Notes: a model not told the origin generated them from the sequence alone. DNA of 28,177 nt from an uncultured beta proteobacterium (GCA_903892315.1 CAITHY010000190.1:1-28177); one strand, 5' to 3'. Numbered from the stretch's first letter, positions 6,222 to 17,602 are shown. Translations and numbers: made by a program.

Positions 6222-7931
6222 ATGACAACAGATAATCAAAACACACAATTAACCGACGGCTTTCACCTCGTCATTGACGCTTTGAAAGCAAACGACCTCG
6301 ACACCATTTTCGGCCTCGTTGGTATTCCAATTACTGACTTATGTCGTTTAGCGCAAGCAGAAGGTTTGCGTTTTATTGGCTTCCGCCACGAACAGCATGC
6401 AGGTAACGCTGCCGCTATTGCTGGTTACATGACGCAAAAGCCAGGCATCTGTATGACAGTTTCCGCTCCTGGTTTCTTGAACGGTTTGACAGCTTTGGCT
6501 AATGCTACTGTGAACTGCTTCCCAATGATTTTGATCTCCGGTTCAAGCGAACGTGAAATCGTTGACTTACAACAGGGTGATTACGAGGAGATGGATCAGC
6601 TCAATGCTGCTAAGCCATATTGCAAAGCTGCATATCGTATTAATCACATTGAAGATATCGGCATCGGTTTTGCACGCGCAATCCGTGCTGCAGTTTCTGG
6701 TCGTCCAGGCGGTGTGTATCTAGACTTGCCAGCCCAGTTGCTGGCCCAAACAATGCCTGCTGAAGAAGCCAAGAAATCAATCTTCAAAGTGATCGATCCG
6801 GTTCCACGTCAAATCCCAGCAGCTGATGCAGTTGCTCGTGCATTAGATGTGTTGAAGGGTGCTAAGCGTCCATTGATTCTCTTGGGCAAAGGCGCTGCTT
6901 ACGCACAGGCTGATAAAGAGATTCGTGACTTAGTTGAGAAATCAGGCATTCCTTACTTGCCTATGTCGATGGCTAAAGGTCTATTGCCAGACAATCATCC
7001 GCAGTCTGCTTCTGCAGCACGTTCATTCGTATTGGCCGAAGCCGATGCAGTGTTATTGGTTGGCGCACGATTGAACTGGTTGCTTGCACACGGGAAGGGT
7101 AAAACTTGGGGCAAAGAGCCTAAGAAATTTATCCAAATCGATATCCAAGCAAACGAAGTGGATAGCAACGTACAAATCGCTGCCCCATTGATTGGCGATA
7201 TCGGTTCATGCGTTGGCGAACTCTTGAAGGGTATCTCTGCTGTTCCTAAGCCAAGCGCTGAGTGGATTGCTGCGATCACTGAGAAGAAAGACAAGAATCT
7301 GGCCAAGATGGCGGAGACGTTGGCTAAAGAAGCAAACCCAATGAACTTCCATGGCGCATTACGTGTGATTCGTGATGTGATCAAGAAGAACCCAGATGTG
7401 AACTTGGTAAATGAAGGTGCAAATACACTCGACTATTGCCGTGCCATCGTTGACATGTACAAGCCACGTAAGCGTTTTGACTCTGGTACTTGGGGCATTA
7501 TGGGAATTGGTATGGGTTACTCCATTGGCGCAGCTGTAATCAGCGGCTTGCCAACTGTGGCGGTTGAAGGCGATAGCGCATTTGGCTTTAGCGGTATGGA
7601 ATTGGAAACAGTGTGCCGTTACAACTTGCCAATCACAACGGTTGTATTTAACAACAACGGCGTATACCGTGGTACAGACGTCAATCCAACAGGCGGTGCT
7701 GATGTTGCGCCGACTGTGTTCGTTAAAGATGCTCGTTACGACAAAATGATTGAAGCGTTTGGTGGTGTTGGTTACTACGTAACTACTCCAGCAGAATTAG
7801 AAGCAGCGTTAACAGAAGCGATTGCTGCCGGTAAACCAGCCCTCATCAATGCTGTTATTGATGAAACTGCAGGTACTGAGAGTGGACGTTTGACGAACTT
7901 AAACCCATCCACAGCAGCTGCAAAAAAATAA
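6222..7931 (+). CDS. oxc: Oxalyl-CoA decarboxylase
   Basis: A thiamine-diphosphate enzyme that converts oxalyl-CoA to formyl-CoA and CO2 in the cytoplasm. The 569-aa protein has the N-terminal pyrimidine-binding domain with [11 protein letters not shown] (catalytic Glu at 57), a central domain with [10 protein letters not shown] and an ADP-site region, and the C-terminal ThDP/Mg motif beginning [14 protein letters not shown] and ending FNNNGVYRG (about 449-485). Its C-terminus ([12 protein letters not shown]) resembles Oxalobacter Oxc. The length is standard. It is followed by frc without a terminator, so the two are probably cotranscribed. No Shine-Dalgarno precedes the ATG; the leader is AT-rich and structured. 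Confidence 0.95.
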   Translation: MTTDNQNTQLTDGFHLVIDALKANDLDTIFGLVGIPITDLCRLAQAEGLRFIGFRHEQHAGNAAAIAGYMTQKPGICMTVSAPGFLNGLTALANATVNCFPMILISGSSEREIVDLQQGDYEEMDQLNAAKPYCKAAYRINHIEDIGIGFARAIRAAVSGRPGGVYLDLPAQLLAQTMPAEEAKKSIFKVIDPVPRQIPAADAVARALDVLKGAKRPLILLGKGAAYAQADKEIRDLVEKSGIPYLPMSMAKGLLPDNHPQSASAARSFVLAEADAVLLVGARLNWLLAHGKGKTWGKEPKKFIQIDIQANEVDSNVQIAAPLIGDIGSCVGELLKGISAVPKPSAEWIAAITEKKDKNLAKMAETLAKEANPMNFHGALRVIRDVIKKNPDVNLVNEGANTLDYCRAIVDMYKPRKRFDSGTWGIMGIGMGYSIGAAVISGLPTVAVEGDSAFGFSGMELETVCRYNLPITTVVFNNNGVYRGTDVNPTGGADVAPTVFVKDARYDKMIEAFGGVGYYVTTPAELEAALTEAIAAGKPALINAVIDETAGTESGRLTNLNPSTAAAKK

Positions 7932-8009
7932 GAAACGCTGAGTAACAAAACATTCATATTTTTAGACTAAATTTAGAAGCAAACAAGAAAGACTTAAGGA
8001 GAAACAAAC

Positions 8010-9260
8010 ATGACTAAACCATTAGACGGTATTCGCATTATTGACTTCACACACGTACAAGCAGGTCCTGCATGTACTCAGTTGTTGGCATGGTACGGCG
8101 CTGACGTTATCAAAGTTGAGCGTCCAGGTTCTGGCGACGTAACTCGCAGCCAACTGCGCGATATTCCCGGTGCAGATGCTTTGTACTTCACCATGTTGAA
8201 CGGTAACAAGCGTTCATTGACTCTAGACACCAAGACTCAAGAAGGTAAAGAAGTTTTAGAGAAGATGATCAAAACTTCTGACGTGATGGTTGAGAACTTT
8301 GGTCCAGGCGCTTTGGATCGTATGGGATTCTCTTGGAAGCGTATCCAAGAATTGAACCCAAAAATGATCATGGCTTCTGTTAAAGGCTTTAGCGATGGCC
8401 ACTCATATGAAGATTTAAAAGTGTATGAGAACGTTGCTCAGTGTGCAGGTGGTGCAGCTTCCACAACTGGTTTCTGGGATGGTCCTCCTACTGTTTCTGC
8501 TGCTGCTTTGGGCGACTCCAACACTGGTATGCATTTGGCAATTGGTATTTTGACTGCATTAATGCAGCGTCAAAAAACCGGCAAAGGTCAAAAAGTATCT
8601 TGCTCAATGCAAGATGCAGTGTTGAACTTGTGCCGCGTGAAGTTGCGCGATCAACAGCGTTTGGACAAGATTGGTTACTTGGAAGAATATCCACAGTACC
8701 CACACGGTTCATTTACTGACGTAGTGCCACGTGGCGGTAACGCTGGTGGTGGCGGTCAGCCAGGCTGGGTGTTGAAGTGTAAGGGTTGGGAAACAGATCC
8801 AAACGCCTATATCTACTTCACCATTCAGGGTCACGCTTGGGAGCCAATCACACGCGCTATCGGCAAACCAGAGTGGGCAACTGATCCAGCTTACATGACT
8901 GCTGAAGCCCGTCAAGACAAGATTTTTGACATCTTCGCAACCATTGAAGACTGGCTCAAAGACAAGACTAAGTACGAGGCTGTAGACATTCTCCGCAAGT
9001 TTGATATTCCATGTGCTCCAGTTCTCTCAATGAAGGAATTGGCTGCTTCACCAGACTTGCGTAAGAGCGGTTCGATCGTTGAAGTTGATCACAAAGTACG
9101 TGGTAAGTATTTGACAATCGGTAGCCCAATCAAGTTCTCTGATTTGGAAATCGAAGTTGGTCCATCACCAGTATTGGGTGAGCACACTGACGAAGTATTG
9201 GCTGATCTTGGCTATAGCGCTGATGACATCGCTAAGTTGCATACAGCTAAAGCAGTTTAA
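8010..9260 (+). CDS. frc: Formyl-CoA:oxalate CoA-transferase (first copy)
   Basis: A class III CoA-transferase that moves CoA from formyl-CoA to oxalate, feeding Oxc and releasing formate. The 416-aa protein aligns by eye along its whole length with Oxalobacter Frc and closely with E. coli YfdW. The catalytic Asp is residue 169 (LGDSNTGMH), the mobile glycine loop is intact ([11 protein letters not shown], Gly 246-249), and TTGFWDGPP is present. Like YfdW, it lacks the insertion Oxalobacter Frc has before the loop. AAGGAG lies eight bases before ATG, the strongest ribosome site in the island. It sits 78 nt after oxc and ends in a strong terminator. Confidence 0.95.
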   Translation: MTKPLDGIRIIDFTHVQAGPACTQLLAWYGADVIKVERPGSGDVTRSQLRDIPGADALYFTMLNGNKRSLTLDTKTQEGKEVLEKMIKTSDVMVENFGPGALDRMGFSWKRIQELNPKMIMASVKGFSDGHSYEDLKVYENVAQCAGGAASTTGFWDGPPTVSAAALGDSNTGMHLAIGILTALMQRQKTGKGQKVSCSMQDAVLNLCRVKLRDQQRLDKIGYLEEYPQYPHGSFTDVVPRGGNAGGGGQPGWVLKCKGWETDPNAYIYFTIQGHAWEPITRAIGKPEWATDPAYMTAEARQDKIFDIFATIEDWLKDKTKYEAVDILRKFDIPCAPVLSMKELAASPDLRKSGSIVEVDHKVRGKYLTIGSPIKFSDLEIEVGPSPVLGEHTDEVLADLGYSADDIAKLHTAKAV

Positions 9261-9285
9261 TAACGCTAACCATCGCTGTTAATTG

Positions 9286-9313
9286 AAAGGCGCTCCTCGT
9301 GAGCGCCTTTTTT
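9286..9313 (+). terminator. Rho-independent terminator after oxc-frc
   Basis: AAAGGCGCTC (9286-9295), loop CTCGT, GAGCGCCTTT (9301-9310) and further T residues: a perfect 10-bp stem with U-tract. It separates oxc-frc from the PAS gene. Confidence 0.93.
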
Positions 9314-9342
9314 AATTCTCAAAAACTCTATAGACTGACCAT

Positions 9343-9771
9343 ATGAATACCAAGATTGATTTACACCAGTTAGTAGAGTGCGCTGGCGATGCGGTTGTTG
9401 TTGCTGATGCCAATGAAAAGATTGTGCTTTGGAATCCTGCGGCTACCCGCATCTTTGGCTATTCAGAGCAAGAAGCTCTTGGGAACACTTTGGATCTCAT
9501 TGTTCCTGAGCGTCAACGTCAAAAGCACAGTGCAGGCTACAGCCATTCCATGGAGACAGGCACGACCCGCTATGGGGCTGCACTGTTGAAGGTGCCAGCC
9601 AAGCATCAAGATGGTGGGACGCTGTCGATTGCTTTTACAGTTGGCATGCTGTTTGACGCCTCTGGCAAGGCCAATGGGGTGGTTGCTGTCATTCGGGATG
9701 AGACTGAGCGTTTTGCCCAAGAAAGAGCCCTTAAAAAGCGTCTTGCCGAACTTGAAAATTCCTCGCTATAG
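9343..9771 (+). CDS. Stand-alone PAS-domain protein
   Basis: A 142-aa soluble protein made almost entirely of one PAS domain. The core is at about 11-57 (AGDAVVVADANEKIVLWNPA, then FGYSEQEALG) and the PAC-like part at about 92-125 (LSIAFTVGML, VVAVIRDETER), followed by a short basic helix. There is no kinase, cyclase, GGDEF or DNA-binding domain, so any output must come from a partner. Location between two frc genes suggests a sensor tied to oxalate or redox state, but that is inference; the ligand is unknown. It is cut off from upstream transcription by a terminator. No Shine-Dalgarno is seen, and TATAGA lies eight bases before ATG. Confidence 0.85.
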   Translation: MNTKIDLHQLVECAGDAVVVADANEKIVLWNPAATRIFGYSEQEALGNTLDLIVPERQRQKHSAGYSHSMETGTTRYGAALLKVPAKHQDGGTLSIAFTVGMLFDASGKANGVVAVIRDETERFAQERALKKRLAELENSSL

Positions 9772-9800
9772 CTGCATATAGGTCTTAACCAGGGTAAATG

Positions 9801-9847
9801 CAGGTTTAGAAGAAAGTCGTGCCTAAAAAACGGGCACACCTGAGTTT
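9801..9847 (+). terminator. Possible weak terminator or RNA structure after the PAS gene
   Basis: Stacked inverted repeats: CAGGT (9801-9805) with ACCTG (9838-9842), and GTGCC (9819-9823) with GGCAC (9833-9837), followed by AGTTTT. The tract is short, so termination is uncertain. Confidence 0.3.
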
Positions 9848-9910
9848 TCCCTATTCCCCACTGGTAAAATTGCCTGAATTCAAAATTTCACTCTTATTAG
9901 GACTTAAATC

Positions 9911-11158
9911 ATGGCAAAAGCACTAGAGGGGGTCAAAGTCCTCGACTTTACGCACGTTCAATCAGGCCCAACTTGTACGCAGTTACTGGCTTGGTTTGGC
10001 GCAGATGTCATCAAAGTAGAAAAGTCTGGCGAGGGCGATGCAACCCGCGGTCAGTTGCGTGATATTCCGGATGCGGATAGCTTGTATTTCACAATGCTGA
10101 ACCATAACAAGCGTTCCATCACAGTAAACACTAAAACCCAAAAAGGCAAAGAAATTCTAGAGCGCCTCATTAAAGAGTGTGATGTTTTGGTTGAGAACTT
10201 TGCACCAGGCGCACTCGATCGCATGGGATTTTCTTGGGAGCGTATTCAAGAGCTAAACCCAATGATGATCATGGCTTCAGTAAAAGGTTTTGGTCCTGGC
10301 CCATACGAAGATTGCAAGGTGTATGAGAACGTAGCGCAATGTGCTGGCGGCTCTGCATCAACCACTGGTTTTGATGACGGCCCTCCGATGGTGACTGGTG
10401 CGCAGATTGGCGACAGCGGCACTGGTTTGCATTTGGCATTAGGTATTGTTACTGCTTTGTATCAACGCACGCACTCTGGCCGCGGTCAAAAAGTATTAGC
10501 AGCAATGCAAGATGCAGTATTGAACTTGTGCCGCGTGAAGTTGCGCGATCAACAGCGCTTAGAGCGTAACGGTACGATGCAAGAATATCCACAATACCCA
10601 AATGGTAAGTTCGGTGACTCTGTGCCCCGCGCTGGTAATGCCTCAGGGGGCGGTCAGCCAGGCTGGATTCTTAAATGTAAAGGCTGGGAAACTGACCCCA
10701 ATTCGTATATTTACGTAGTAGTACAGGCGCCAGTATGGCCTGCAATATGTAAAGTCATTGGCCGCGAGGATTGGATCACTGACCATAATTTCGCATCCGC
10801 AATGGCACGCTTACCGCGCCTCATGGAAATTTTTGCTGAGATTGAAAAATGGACAATGACATTAAGTAAGTTTGAGGTTATGGAAGCACTCAATAAATAC
10901 GATGTTCCTTGTGGCCCAATTCTCTCCATGAAAGAAATTGCTGAAGAGCCTGCATTGCGCGCTACTGGTACCGTCGTTGAAGTGGATCACCCAATTCGTG
11001 GAAAGTACCTTACTGTGGGTAACCCAATCAAGATGTCTGATAGCCCAACCGATGTGATTCGTTCACCATTACTCGGTGAGCATACTGACGAGATTCTTAG
11101 CGAGTTGGGTTACTCAACCGATGAATTGATTGAGTTACGTCACGATAAGGTGATCTAA
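9911..11158 (+). CDS. Second, diverged formyl-CoA:oxalate CoA-transferase-like protein
   Basis: A 415-aa class III CoA-transferase paralogous to the frc at 8010-9260 and alignable throughout. The catalytic Asp is kept (residue 168, IGDSGTGLH). Two active-site-near segments differ: the glycine loop reads ASGGGQPGW instead of AGGGGQPGW, and TTGFWDGPP has become TTGFDDGPP. These changes may alter acceptor or donor choice; another dicarboxylate such as oxalate analogues, or a different CoA donor, is possible. AGGA lies eight bases before ATG. It is translationally coupled to the formyltransferase gene with a 1-nt gap, separate from the oxc-frc unit. The CoA-transferase class is certain; the substrate is not. 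Confidence 0.85.
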   Translation: MAKALEGVKVLDFTHVQSGPTCTQLLAWFGADVIKVEKSGEGDATRGQLRDIPDADSLYFTMLNHNKRSITVNTKTQKGKEILERLIKECDVLVENFAPGALDRMGFSWERIQELNPMMIMASVKGFGPGPYEDCKVYENVAQCAGGSASTTGFDDGPPMVTGAQIGDSGTGLHLALGIVTALYQRTHSGRGQKVLAAMQDAVLNLCRVKLRDQQRLERNGTMQEYPQYPNGKFGDSVPRAGNASGGGQPGWILKCKGWETDPNSYIYVVVQAPVWPAICKVIGREDWITDHNFASAMARLPRLMEIFAEIEKWTMTLSKFEVMEALNKYDVPCGPILSMKEIAEEPALRATGTVVEVDHPIRGKYLTVGNPIKMSDSPTDVIRSPLLGEHTDEILSELGYSTDELIELRHDKVI

Positions 11159-11159
11159 G

Positions 11160-12092
11160 ATGCGGGTTGCTTTGATTGGTAGTGCAGATTTTGGTAAGGC
11201 AGCCTTAGAAGCTTTTTTAGATCGCGGCGATGAAGTGGTGGCTGTTTTCTGCCCACCCGACAATCCTAAATCAAGCAAACCCGAAGTCTTAAAAGAAGCT
11301 GCGCTAGCAAGGGGCTTGACCCCTTTGCAGTTCGCTTCTTTGAAGGGGGCCGAAGCAGCTCAGGCCATGATTGATGCCAATGCAGATATCTGCGTAATGG
11401 CTTACGTGCTTCAGTTTGTGCCGCAAGAGCTTTGTAAGATTCCAAAGCACGGCACTATTCAATACCACCCGTCCTTATTGCCTAAATACCGTGGGCCAAG
11501 CGCCATTAATTGGGCGATTGCATTGGGAGAGGAAAAAACAGGCTTAACGATATTCCGCCCATCGGATGGTTTGGATGAAGGCGAAGTCATCTTGCAAAAA
11601 GAAGTGGTAATTGGGCCTAATGACACATTAGGCAAGATCTACTTTGATCACTTATTCCCGATCGGCGTGAAAGCTCTCTTGGAGACTGCTGACCTTGTAG
11701 TTGCAGGCAAGCATCAAGAAATCGTCCAAGATGAATCACAAGCTAATTACGAAGGTTGGTTTGATACTAACGCTGCACAGATTCATTGGGCGACCCACAT
11801 CAGTCAAATTTATAACCTGATTCGTGCTTGCAATCCTGCCCCGGGCGCTTGGACTAAGTTCGGTGAGCAAAAGGTACAGATCTACGATTGCCATAAGCAC
11901 GTTGCTGCTACCTTTGGTGCCGTTAAAGGGAAGCCAGGCGAAGTTACTCAAATCACGCTAGATTCATTTTTCGTTACCTGTCACGGAGGACAGATAGAAG
12001 TTCTCAAAGCCAAGGGAGCCGCAGGTAAAGTCACCGGTGCTGAACTTGCAAAAGAGTTAAATCTTGAAGTAGGGCAGTTCTTCGCGCTTTAA
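11160..12092 (+). CDS. Formyltransferase-family protein like the hydrolase domain of 10-formyl-THF dehydrogenase
   Basis: A 310-aa protein with an N-terminal formyltransferase fold (about 1-200) and a C-terminal FMT_C-like domain (about 207-310, with WATHISQIYNLIRAC and PGAWTKFG). It resembles methionyl-tRNA formyltransferase and, more closely, the N-terminal domain of 10-formyl-THF dehydrogenase: HPSLLPKYRGPSAINWA and DGLDEGEVILQKE. Catalytic His103 and Asp139 are spaced 36 residues apart as in both families, but the usual Asn two residues before the His is Gln101. It starts one base after the frc paralogue stop. Candidate roles are hydrolysis of 10-formyl-THF, or formyl transfer involving the formyl-CoA pathway. 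It is not the housekeeping Fmt by context. Function is unproven. Confidence 0.8.
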   Translation: MRVALIGSADFGKAALEAFLDRGDEVVAVFCPPDNPKSSKPEVLKEAALARGLTPLQFASLKGAEAAQAMIDANADICVMAYVLQFVPQELCKIPKHGTIQYHPSLLPKYRGPSAINWAIALGEEKTGLTIFRPSDGLDEGEVILQKEVVIGPNDTLGKIYFDHLFPIGVKALLETADLVVAGKHQEIVQDESQANYEGWFDTNAAQIHWATHISQIYNLIRACNPAPGAWTKFGEQKVQIYDCHKHVAATFGAVKGKPGEVTQITLDSFFVTCHGGQIEVLKAKGAAGKVTGAELAKELNLEVGQFFAL

Positions 12093-12100
12093 ATCACTCC

Positions 12101-12292
12101 ATGACTAATGAATCAAATCTATCTTCTATGGAAAAAGGACGGAATAATTCATTATCAAAGACTGACGACTCACAGTTGAATCAGGGAGAGCTTGCTTCAG
12201 ATCAAAGGACTGAAAACTCAAGAAAAAATGCCCTGAGTAAGCGTGAAATTATGGAGCAGTTATCTCGAGAGAGATTTCCTTGGGACGAGTAA
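12101..12292 (+). CDS. Small hydrophilic protein of unknown function
   Basis: A 63-aa ORF eight bases after the formyltransferase gene and in the same direction. It is very polar (rich in Ser, Asn, Glu, Lys), lacks membrane segments or cysteines, and ends with KREIMEQLSRERFPWDE, a less disordered-looking tail. There is no convincing Shine-Dalgarno, so it would rely on coupling to the upstream gene. I do not recognise the family. It fills a gap where no other gene fits, but it could be chance. Confidence 0.4.
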   Translation: MTNESNLSSMEKGRNNSLSKTDDSQLNQGELASDQRTENSRKNALSKREIMEQLSRERFPWDE

Positions 12293-12312
12293 GTCCCGCT
12301 ATGAACTAAAGA

Positions 12313-14016
<1,704 letters not shown>

Positions 14017-14024
<8 letters not shown>

Positions 14025-14205
14025 TCGAGTACACGTATGCGCGTTGCTTGAGTTTTGCGGCTTTTGCGCGGCGCTGGTCTTCAACGCTCAATGGCTCTTT
14101 ATCCCAAAGGAGGGCGCGACCAGCTTGCTGTTCGGCCTCGAGGTTAGGATGCTCGTTTTTGAGTTCAGTTAAGAACTGGGTGATTTCAGATTGATATCTT
14201 GCCAT
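14017..14205 (-). CDS. DUF3460 family small protein
   Basis: A 62-aa polar, mostly helical protein starting MARYQSEITQFLTELK and ending in a basic stretch (RRAKAAKLKQRAYVYSND). It matches the betaproteobacterial DUF3460 family found before scpA; no biochemical role is known to me. ATG at 14203-14205 is preferred over the upstream ATG at 14235 because AGGA lies about seven bases before it. The 3' end overlaps the scpA start, so it is the first gene of the scpA-panC unit. Confidence 0.82.
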
Positions 14206-14282
14206 GGTATTTCCTAAAATACTCAATAAATTCAATAACTTATGAAATTAATTCGAAAAGTTATCTAGGGACTACAACCGTC

Positions 14283-14288
14283 ATTATA
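14283..14288 (-). promoter_or_regulatory. -10 box of the DUF3460-scpA-panC promoter
   Basis: A perfect TATAAT on the minus strand, about 78 bp before the DUF3460 ATG and just after the metG stop. The -35 region is A-rich and weak. Downstream, ATAACTT (14235-14241) and AAGTTAT (14258-14264) form an inverted repeat in the leader. Confidence 0.45.
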
Positions 14289-14308
14289 GGTGCTTTTTAG
14301 GGGGCTTT

Positions 14309-15979
14309 TTACAAGTTTGCAGCCAGCAAAGCCTCAATTTGAGGGGCTTCCACGCGGGTCATGAGGTGCTTGTAAGGCTTGATAGGGTTCTTGCTCGAAA
14401 GAGGGGTGTGGATGTCTTCCCAGGAAAGGGGCGACAAGGAGAAGAATTCTTCCACTCCTGAAGCTACTTGAGGAATAACCGGCTTAAGATACAGGCTCAT
14501 CATCCGGAATGCTTCCAGGGTAATACTGCAAACCTGTTGCAGCTCAGCTTCACGCTCTGGATCTTTAGCGATTTCCCATGGCTTATTCTCGTCTACAAAG
14601 CCATTTACTTTATCTGCGAGTTCCATCACGGTGCGCAATGCTTTTGCGAACTCACGTCCCTCATAGAGTTCAGCAATTTTGTCGCTGGAGGATGCAATTT
14701 CTTTGAGGAGTGGATTGCTCATTGCTTCATCAGAAACCACGCCACCGAATCGTTTTACTAAGAAGCCTGCGCTACGACTCGCAATATTGATGTACTTGCC
14801 GAGTAAGTCGCTATTTACACGCGCAACAAAGTCTTGAAGATTTAAATCCAGATCTTCCATGCTGTCGTTGAGCTTGGTTGCGAAGTAGTAACGGAACCAC
14901 TCTGGATTAAAGCCGCATTCGATCACACTGTTGGCAGAAATTAAAGTGCCACGTGACTTACTCATCTTCTCGCCATCAACGGTTAAGAAGCCGTGAGCAA
15001 ACACATTGGTTGGTGTGCGATAGCCAGCAAACTTTAAAGTCGCAGGCCAGAACAAGGTGTGGAAATAGAGAATATCTTTGCCAATAAAATGGTATTGCTC
15101 AGTGGTGGTATCTGGCTTAACCCATTCATCAAAATTAAGGCCTTTGGCTTGGCAATAATTGAGGAAGCTGGCGTAATAACCGATAGGGGCATCAAGCCAT
15201 ACATAGAAGTATTTGCCTGGTGCATCAGGGATCTCAAACCCGAAATACGGGGCATCGCGGGAGATATCCCAGTCACCTAGCTTGCTTTCGCCTGGGTGGC
15301 CAACCCATTCTTTCATCTTATTGCGAGCCTCAGGCTGCAGTGGTGTTTTGACCTGCGTCCAGTCGCGTAAGAACTCTTCGCAACGGGGATCAGAAAGCTT
15401 AAAGAAGTAGTGGTCTGAAATCTTTTTGATGGGTGTTGCACCGCTAACTACCGAGAAAGGATTCTTTAAATCCGTAGGTGAATACGTTGCACCACATTTT
15501 TCACAGTTGTCACCGTATTGATCTTTGGCGCCGCACTTAGGACACTCGCCTTTAATAAAGCGATCCGGTAGGAACATTTCTTTAACGGGATCGTAAGCTT
15601 GCTCAATCGCACGCTTTTCTATCAACCCAGCATCACGCAGCTTGAGATAAATGCTTTGCGCTAATTTTTCATTCTCGGGGCTGTCAGTGGTGTAGTAGTT
15701 ATCAAACGAAATGAGGAAGTTATCAAAGTCGCGCTTGTGCTCTTTCCAAACATTGGCGATCAGTTCTTTCGGGGTGATACCTTCTTTTTCAGCACGCAAC
15801 ATGATGGGGGTGCCATGCGTGTCATCGGCGCCAACATAATGCACTTCATGACCGCGCATTCTTTGAAAGCGAACCCAAATATCAGTCTGAACGTACTCCA
15901 CCAAATGGCCGATATGGATCTGACCATTGGCATACGGTAAGGCGGAGGTGACAAGAAGGCGGCGTTGAGAACTGCTCAT
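14309..15979 (-). CDS. metG: Methionyl-tRNA synthetase (core form)
   Basis: Charges tRNA-Met with methionine. The 556-aa class I synthetase shows HIGH at 22-25, a four-cysteine zinc knuckle ([19 protein letters not shown], about 143-161), [11 protein letters not shown], and KMSKS near residue 337, followed by the helical anticodon-binding domain. It ends soon after that domain and so lacks the C-terminal Trbp111/EMAP-like tRNA-binding extension found in E. coli and many other bacteria. The stop codon is clear, so this is a natural short form rather than a break. It is divergent from fdhD. Confidence 0.97.
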   Translation of the reverse strand: MSSSQRRLLVTSALPYANGQIHIGHLVEYVQTDIWVRFQRMRGHEVHYVGADDTHGTPIMLRAEKEGITPKELIANVWKEHKRDFDNFLISFDNYYTTDSPENEKLAQSIYLKLRDAGLIEKRAIEQAYDPVKEMFLPDRFIKGECPKCGAKDQYGDNCEKCGATYSPTDLKNPFSVVSGATPIKKISDHYFFKLSDPRCEEFLRDWTQVKTPLQPEARNKMKEWVGHPGESKLGDWDISRDAPYFGFEIPDAPGKYFYVWLDAPIGYYASFLNYCQAKGLNFDEWVKPDTTTEQYHFIGKDILYFHTLFWPATLKFAGYRTPTNVFAHGFLTVDGEKMSKSRGTLISANSVIECGFNPEWFRYYFATKLNDSMEDLDLNLQDFVARVNSDLLGKYINIASRSAGFLVKRFGGVVSDEAMSNPLLKEIASSSDKIAELYEGREFAKALRTVMELADKVNGFVDENKPWEIAKDPEREAELQQVCSITLEAFRMMSLYLKPVIPQVASGVEEFFSLSPLSWEDIHTPLSSKNPIKPYKHLMTRVEAPQIEALLAANL

Positions 15980-16140
15980 GTAATGCGTGCTTAAATAAGA
16001 AGGTTAGAAGGTTCAATAGGGTGCAGCACATCATTATGCTGGCTAATGCAGTGATTTTAGTCTGCGGTTAAAGTAAAGCTCCGCGAAGTGTTCCTAAACC
16101 CCGATAAAATTGAGTTCCTCCCGACCTTAGAGAGTATTTT

Positions 16141-16983
16141 ATGGCAGCAAAACCAACCATTCAGATGTCTTCTGCCTCCGTGCCCTTGGTGCATGAGGTC
16201 GAGGTTATGGATGAGCTGGGGCGTCTAAAAACGACGCATATTCCTGGGGAACGACCACTCACCATTTATCTAGACAAGCGCGAGGTTGTGACTCTCATGA
16301 CCCTGGGAAGTGCTCCAGAAGCTTTAGTCTTGGGCTATTTGCGTAACCAACGCCTGGTTGAGTCTCCGGACGATATTGAGAGCATCCAGGTTGATTGGGA
16401 AACGGACTCTGCTGCTGTCAAAACCCGCCGGAGTACAGTTGATATAGATGCTCTAACAAGCAAGCGCGTGGTGACTACTGGTTGCGGTCAAGGGACGATG
16501 TTTGGTGGCTTAATCGAGGAAATGGATGCCATTCGGCTTCCCGAAGGTCCGGCACTATCCCAGGAGGCAATAGTTGCTTTGATTGACTCCATTCGGATGC
16601 ATGACACGATCTACAAGAAGTCTGGCTCAGTCCATGCTTGTGCCGTTTACGAGCGGCACGGCAAGGATGGGGTACGTTTGTTGCACTTCATTGAGGACGT
16701 CGGCCGCCATAATGCAGTTGACTCGATTTCTGGTTTGATGTGGTTAGTCAATAAACCAGGCAAGGATTTGATTTTCTTTACTACTGGGCGCCTGACCTCA
16801 GAGATGGTCATCAAGGGGGCCCAGATGGGCATCCCATTCCTCTTGACCCGCTCTGGAGTGACCTTGATGGGCTTGGAGTTGGCGCGTAAAACCAATCTCA
16901 CCATCCTCTCGCGTTGCTCCGGTAAACACTTTGAGATCTACAACGCCCCAGAGAGGGTCGTTTTTAGCCAAAAAACCCTATAA
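16141..16983 (+). CDS. fdhD: Formate dehydrogenase accessory sulfurtransferase FdhD
   Basis: FdhD passes sulfur from a cysteine desulfurase to the molybdenum (bis-MGD) cofactor, needed for active formate dehydrogenase. The 280-aa protein shows the family stretches RPLTIYLDKREVVTLMTLG, SGSVHACAVY, EDVGRHNAVDSISG, FFTTGRLTSEMV and SRCSGKHFEIYN. The flexible loop carries a single cysteine (C115 in TTGCGQGT) rather than the CxxC of E. coli FdhD, a variant I believe is normal in this group. GAGAG lies six bases before ATG. No formate dehydrogenase subunits are in the window. Formate made by the oxalate genes is a plausible substrate of the target enzyme. Confidence 0.94.
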   Translation: MAAKPTIQMSSASVPLVHEVEVMDELGRLKTTHIPGERPLTIYLDKREVVTLMTLGSAPEALVLGYLRNQRLVESPDDIESIQVDWETDSAAVKTRRSTVDIDALTSKRVVTTGCGQGTMFGGLIEEMDAIRLPEGPALSQEAIVALIDSIRMHDTIYKKSGSVHACAVYERHGKDGVRLLHFIEDVGRHNAVDSISGLMWLVNKPGKDLIFFTTGRLTSEMVIKGAQMGIPFLLTRSGVTLMGLELARKTNLTILSRCSGKHFEIYNAPERVVFSQKTL

Positions 16984-17011
16984 ATTCGTCGGTAGGTGAG
17001 GGCGAAGGTTT

Positions 17012-17017
17012 TACAAT
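17012..17017 (+). promoter_or_regulatory. -10 box directly before dcd, possibly leaderless
   Basis: TACAAT ends six bases before the dcd ATG and no Shine-Dalgarno is present. The -35 match is weak (TCGGTA at 17-bp spacing). The expected transcription start would be the start codon itself. Confidence 0.35.
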
Positions 17018-17023
17018 TCGGTC

Positions 17024-17590
17024 ATGACTATTAAATCAGACCACTGGATCCGCCGAATGGGCGAGCAAGGCATGATCAGCCCATTTGAACCTGGGCAAGT
17101 TCGCCAAGATGCCGCCGGCAACAAAATCGTAAGTTATGGCACTTCAAGCTATGGCTATGACATTCGTTGTGCAGACGAATTCAAAATCTTTACCAACATC
17201 AATAGCACTATCGTTGATCCAAAGAATTTCGATGAACAATCCTTCGTCGACTTCAAAGGCGACGTTTGTATCATTCCACCAAACTCTTTTGCACTCGCCA
17301 GAACGGTTGAGTACTTCAAGATTCCACGTAGCGTGTTAACTGTCTGCGTTGGCAAGAGTACGTATGCTCGCTGCGGGATTATCGTGAACGTTACGCCATT
17401 TGAGCCTGAGTGGGAAGGTTATGTCACTCTAGAGTTTTCAAACACGACACCTTTACCTGCGAAAATTTATGCTGGTGAAGGTTGTGCGCAAGTACTTTTC
17501 TTTGAGAGTGATGAAGTCTGCGGAACATCTTATAAAGATCGCGGTGGTAAGTATCAAGGTCAGCGGGGTGTTACCCTGCCTAAGACCTAA
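17024..17590 (+). CDS. dcd: dCTP deaminase
   Basis: Dcd deaminates dCTP to dUTP, the main route to thymidylate in many proteobacteria. The 188-aa trimeric-fold protein has [27 protein letters not shown], the nucleotide-site segment [20 protein letters not shown] followed by [11 protein letters not shown], and a C-terminal lid with [15 protein letters not shown]. Length is typical. It follows fdhD by 40 nt and is followed by the Kir channel gene 12 nt later. Confidence 0.97.
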   Translation: MTIKSDHWIRRMGEQGMISPFEPGQVRQDAAGNKIVSYGTSSYGYDIRCADEFKIFTNINSTIVDPKNFDEQSFVDFKGDVCIIPPNSFALARTVEYFKIPRSVLTVCVGKSTYARCGIIVNVTPFEPEWEGYVTLEFSNTTPLPAKIYAGEGCAQVLFFESDEVCGTSYKDRGGKYQGQRGVTLPKT

Positions 17591-17602
17591 GCCATTACGG
17601 CA

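Noticed and set aside
7967..7976. CTAAATTTAG palindrome before frc
   Set aside because: A 10-bp AT-rich palindrome in an AT-rich gap is easily due to chance; there is no second copy at other oxalate genes.
14468..15280. Plus-strand ORFs within metG
   Set aside because: All are antisense to the clearly coding methionyl-tRNA synthetase and show no domain of their own.
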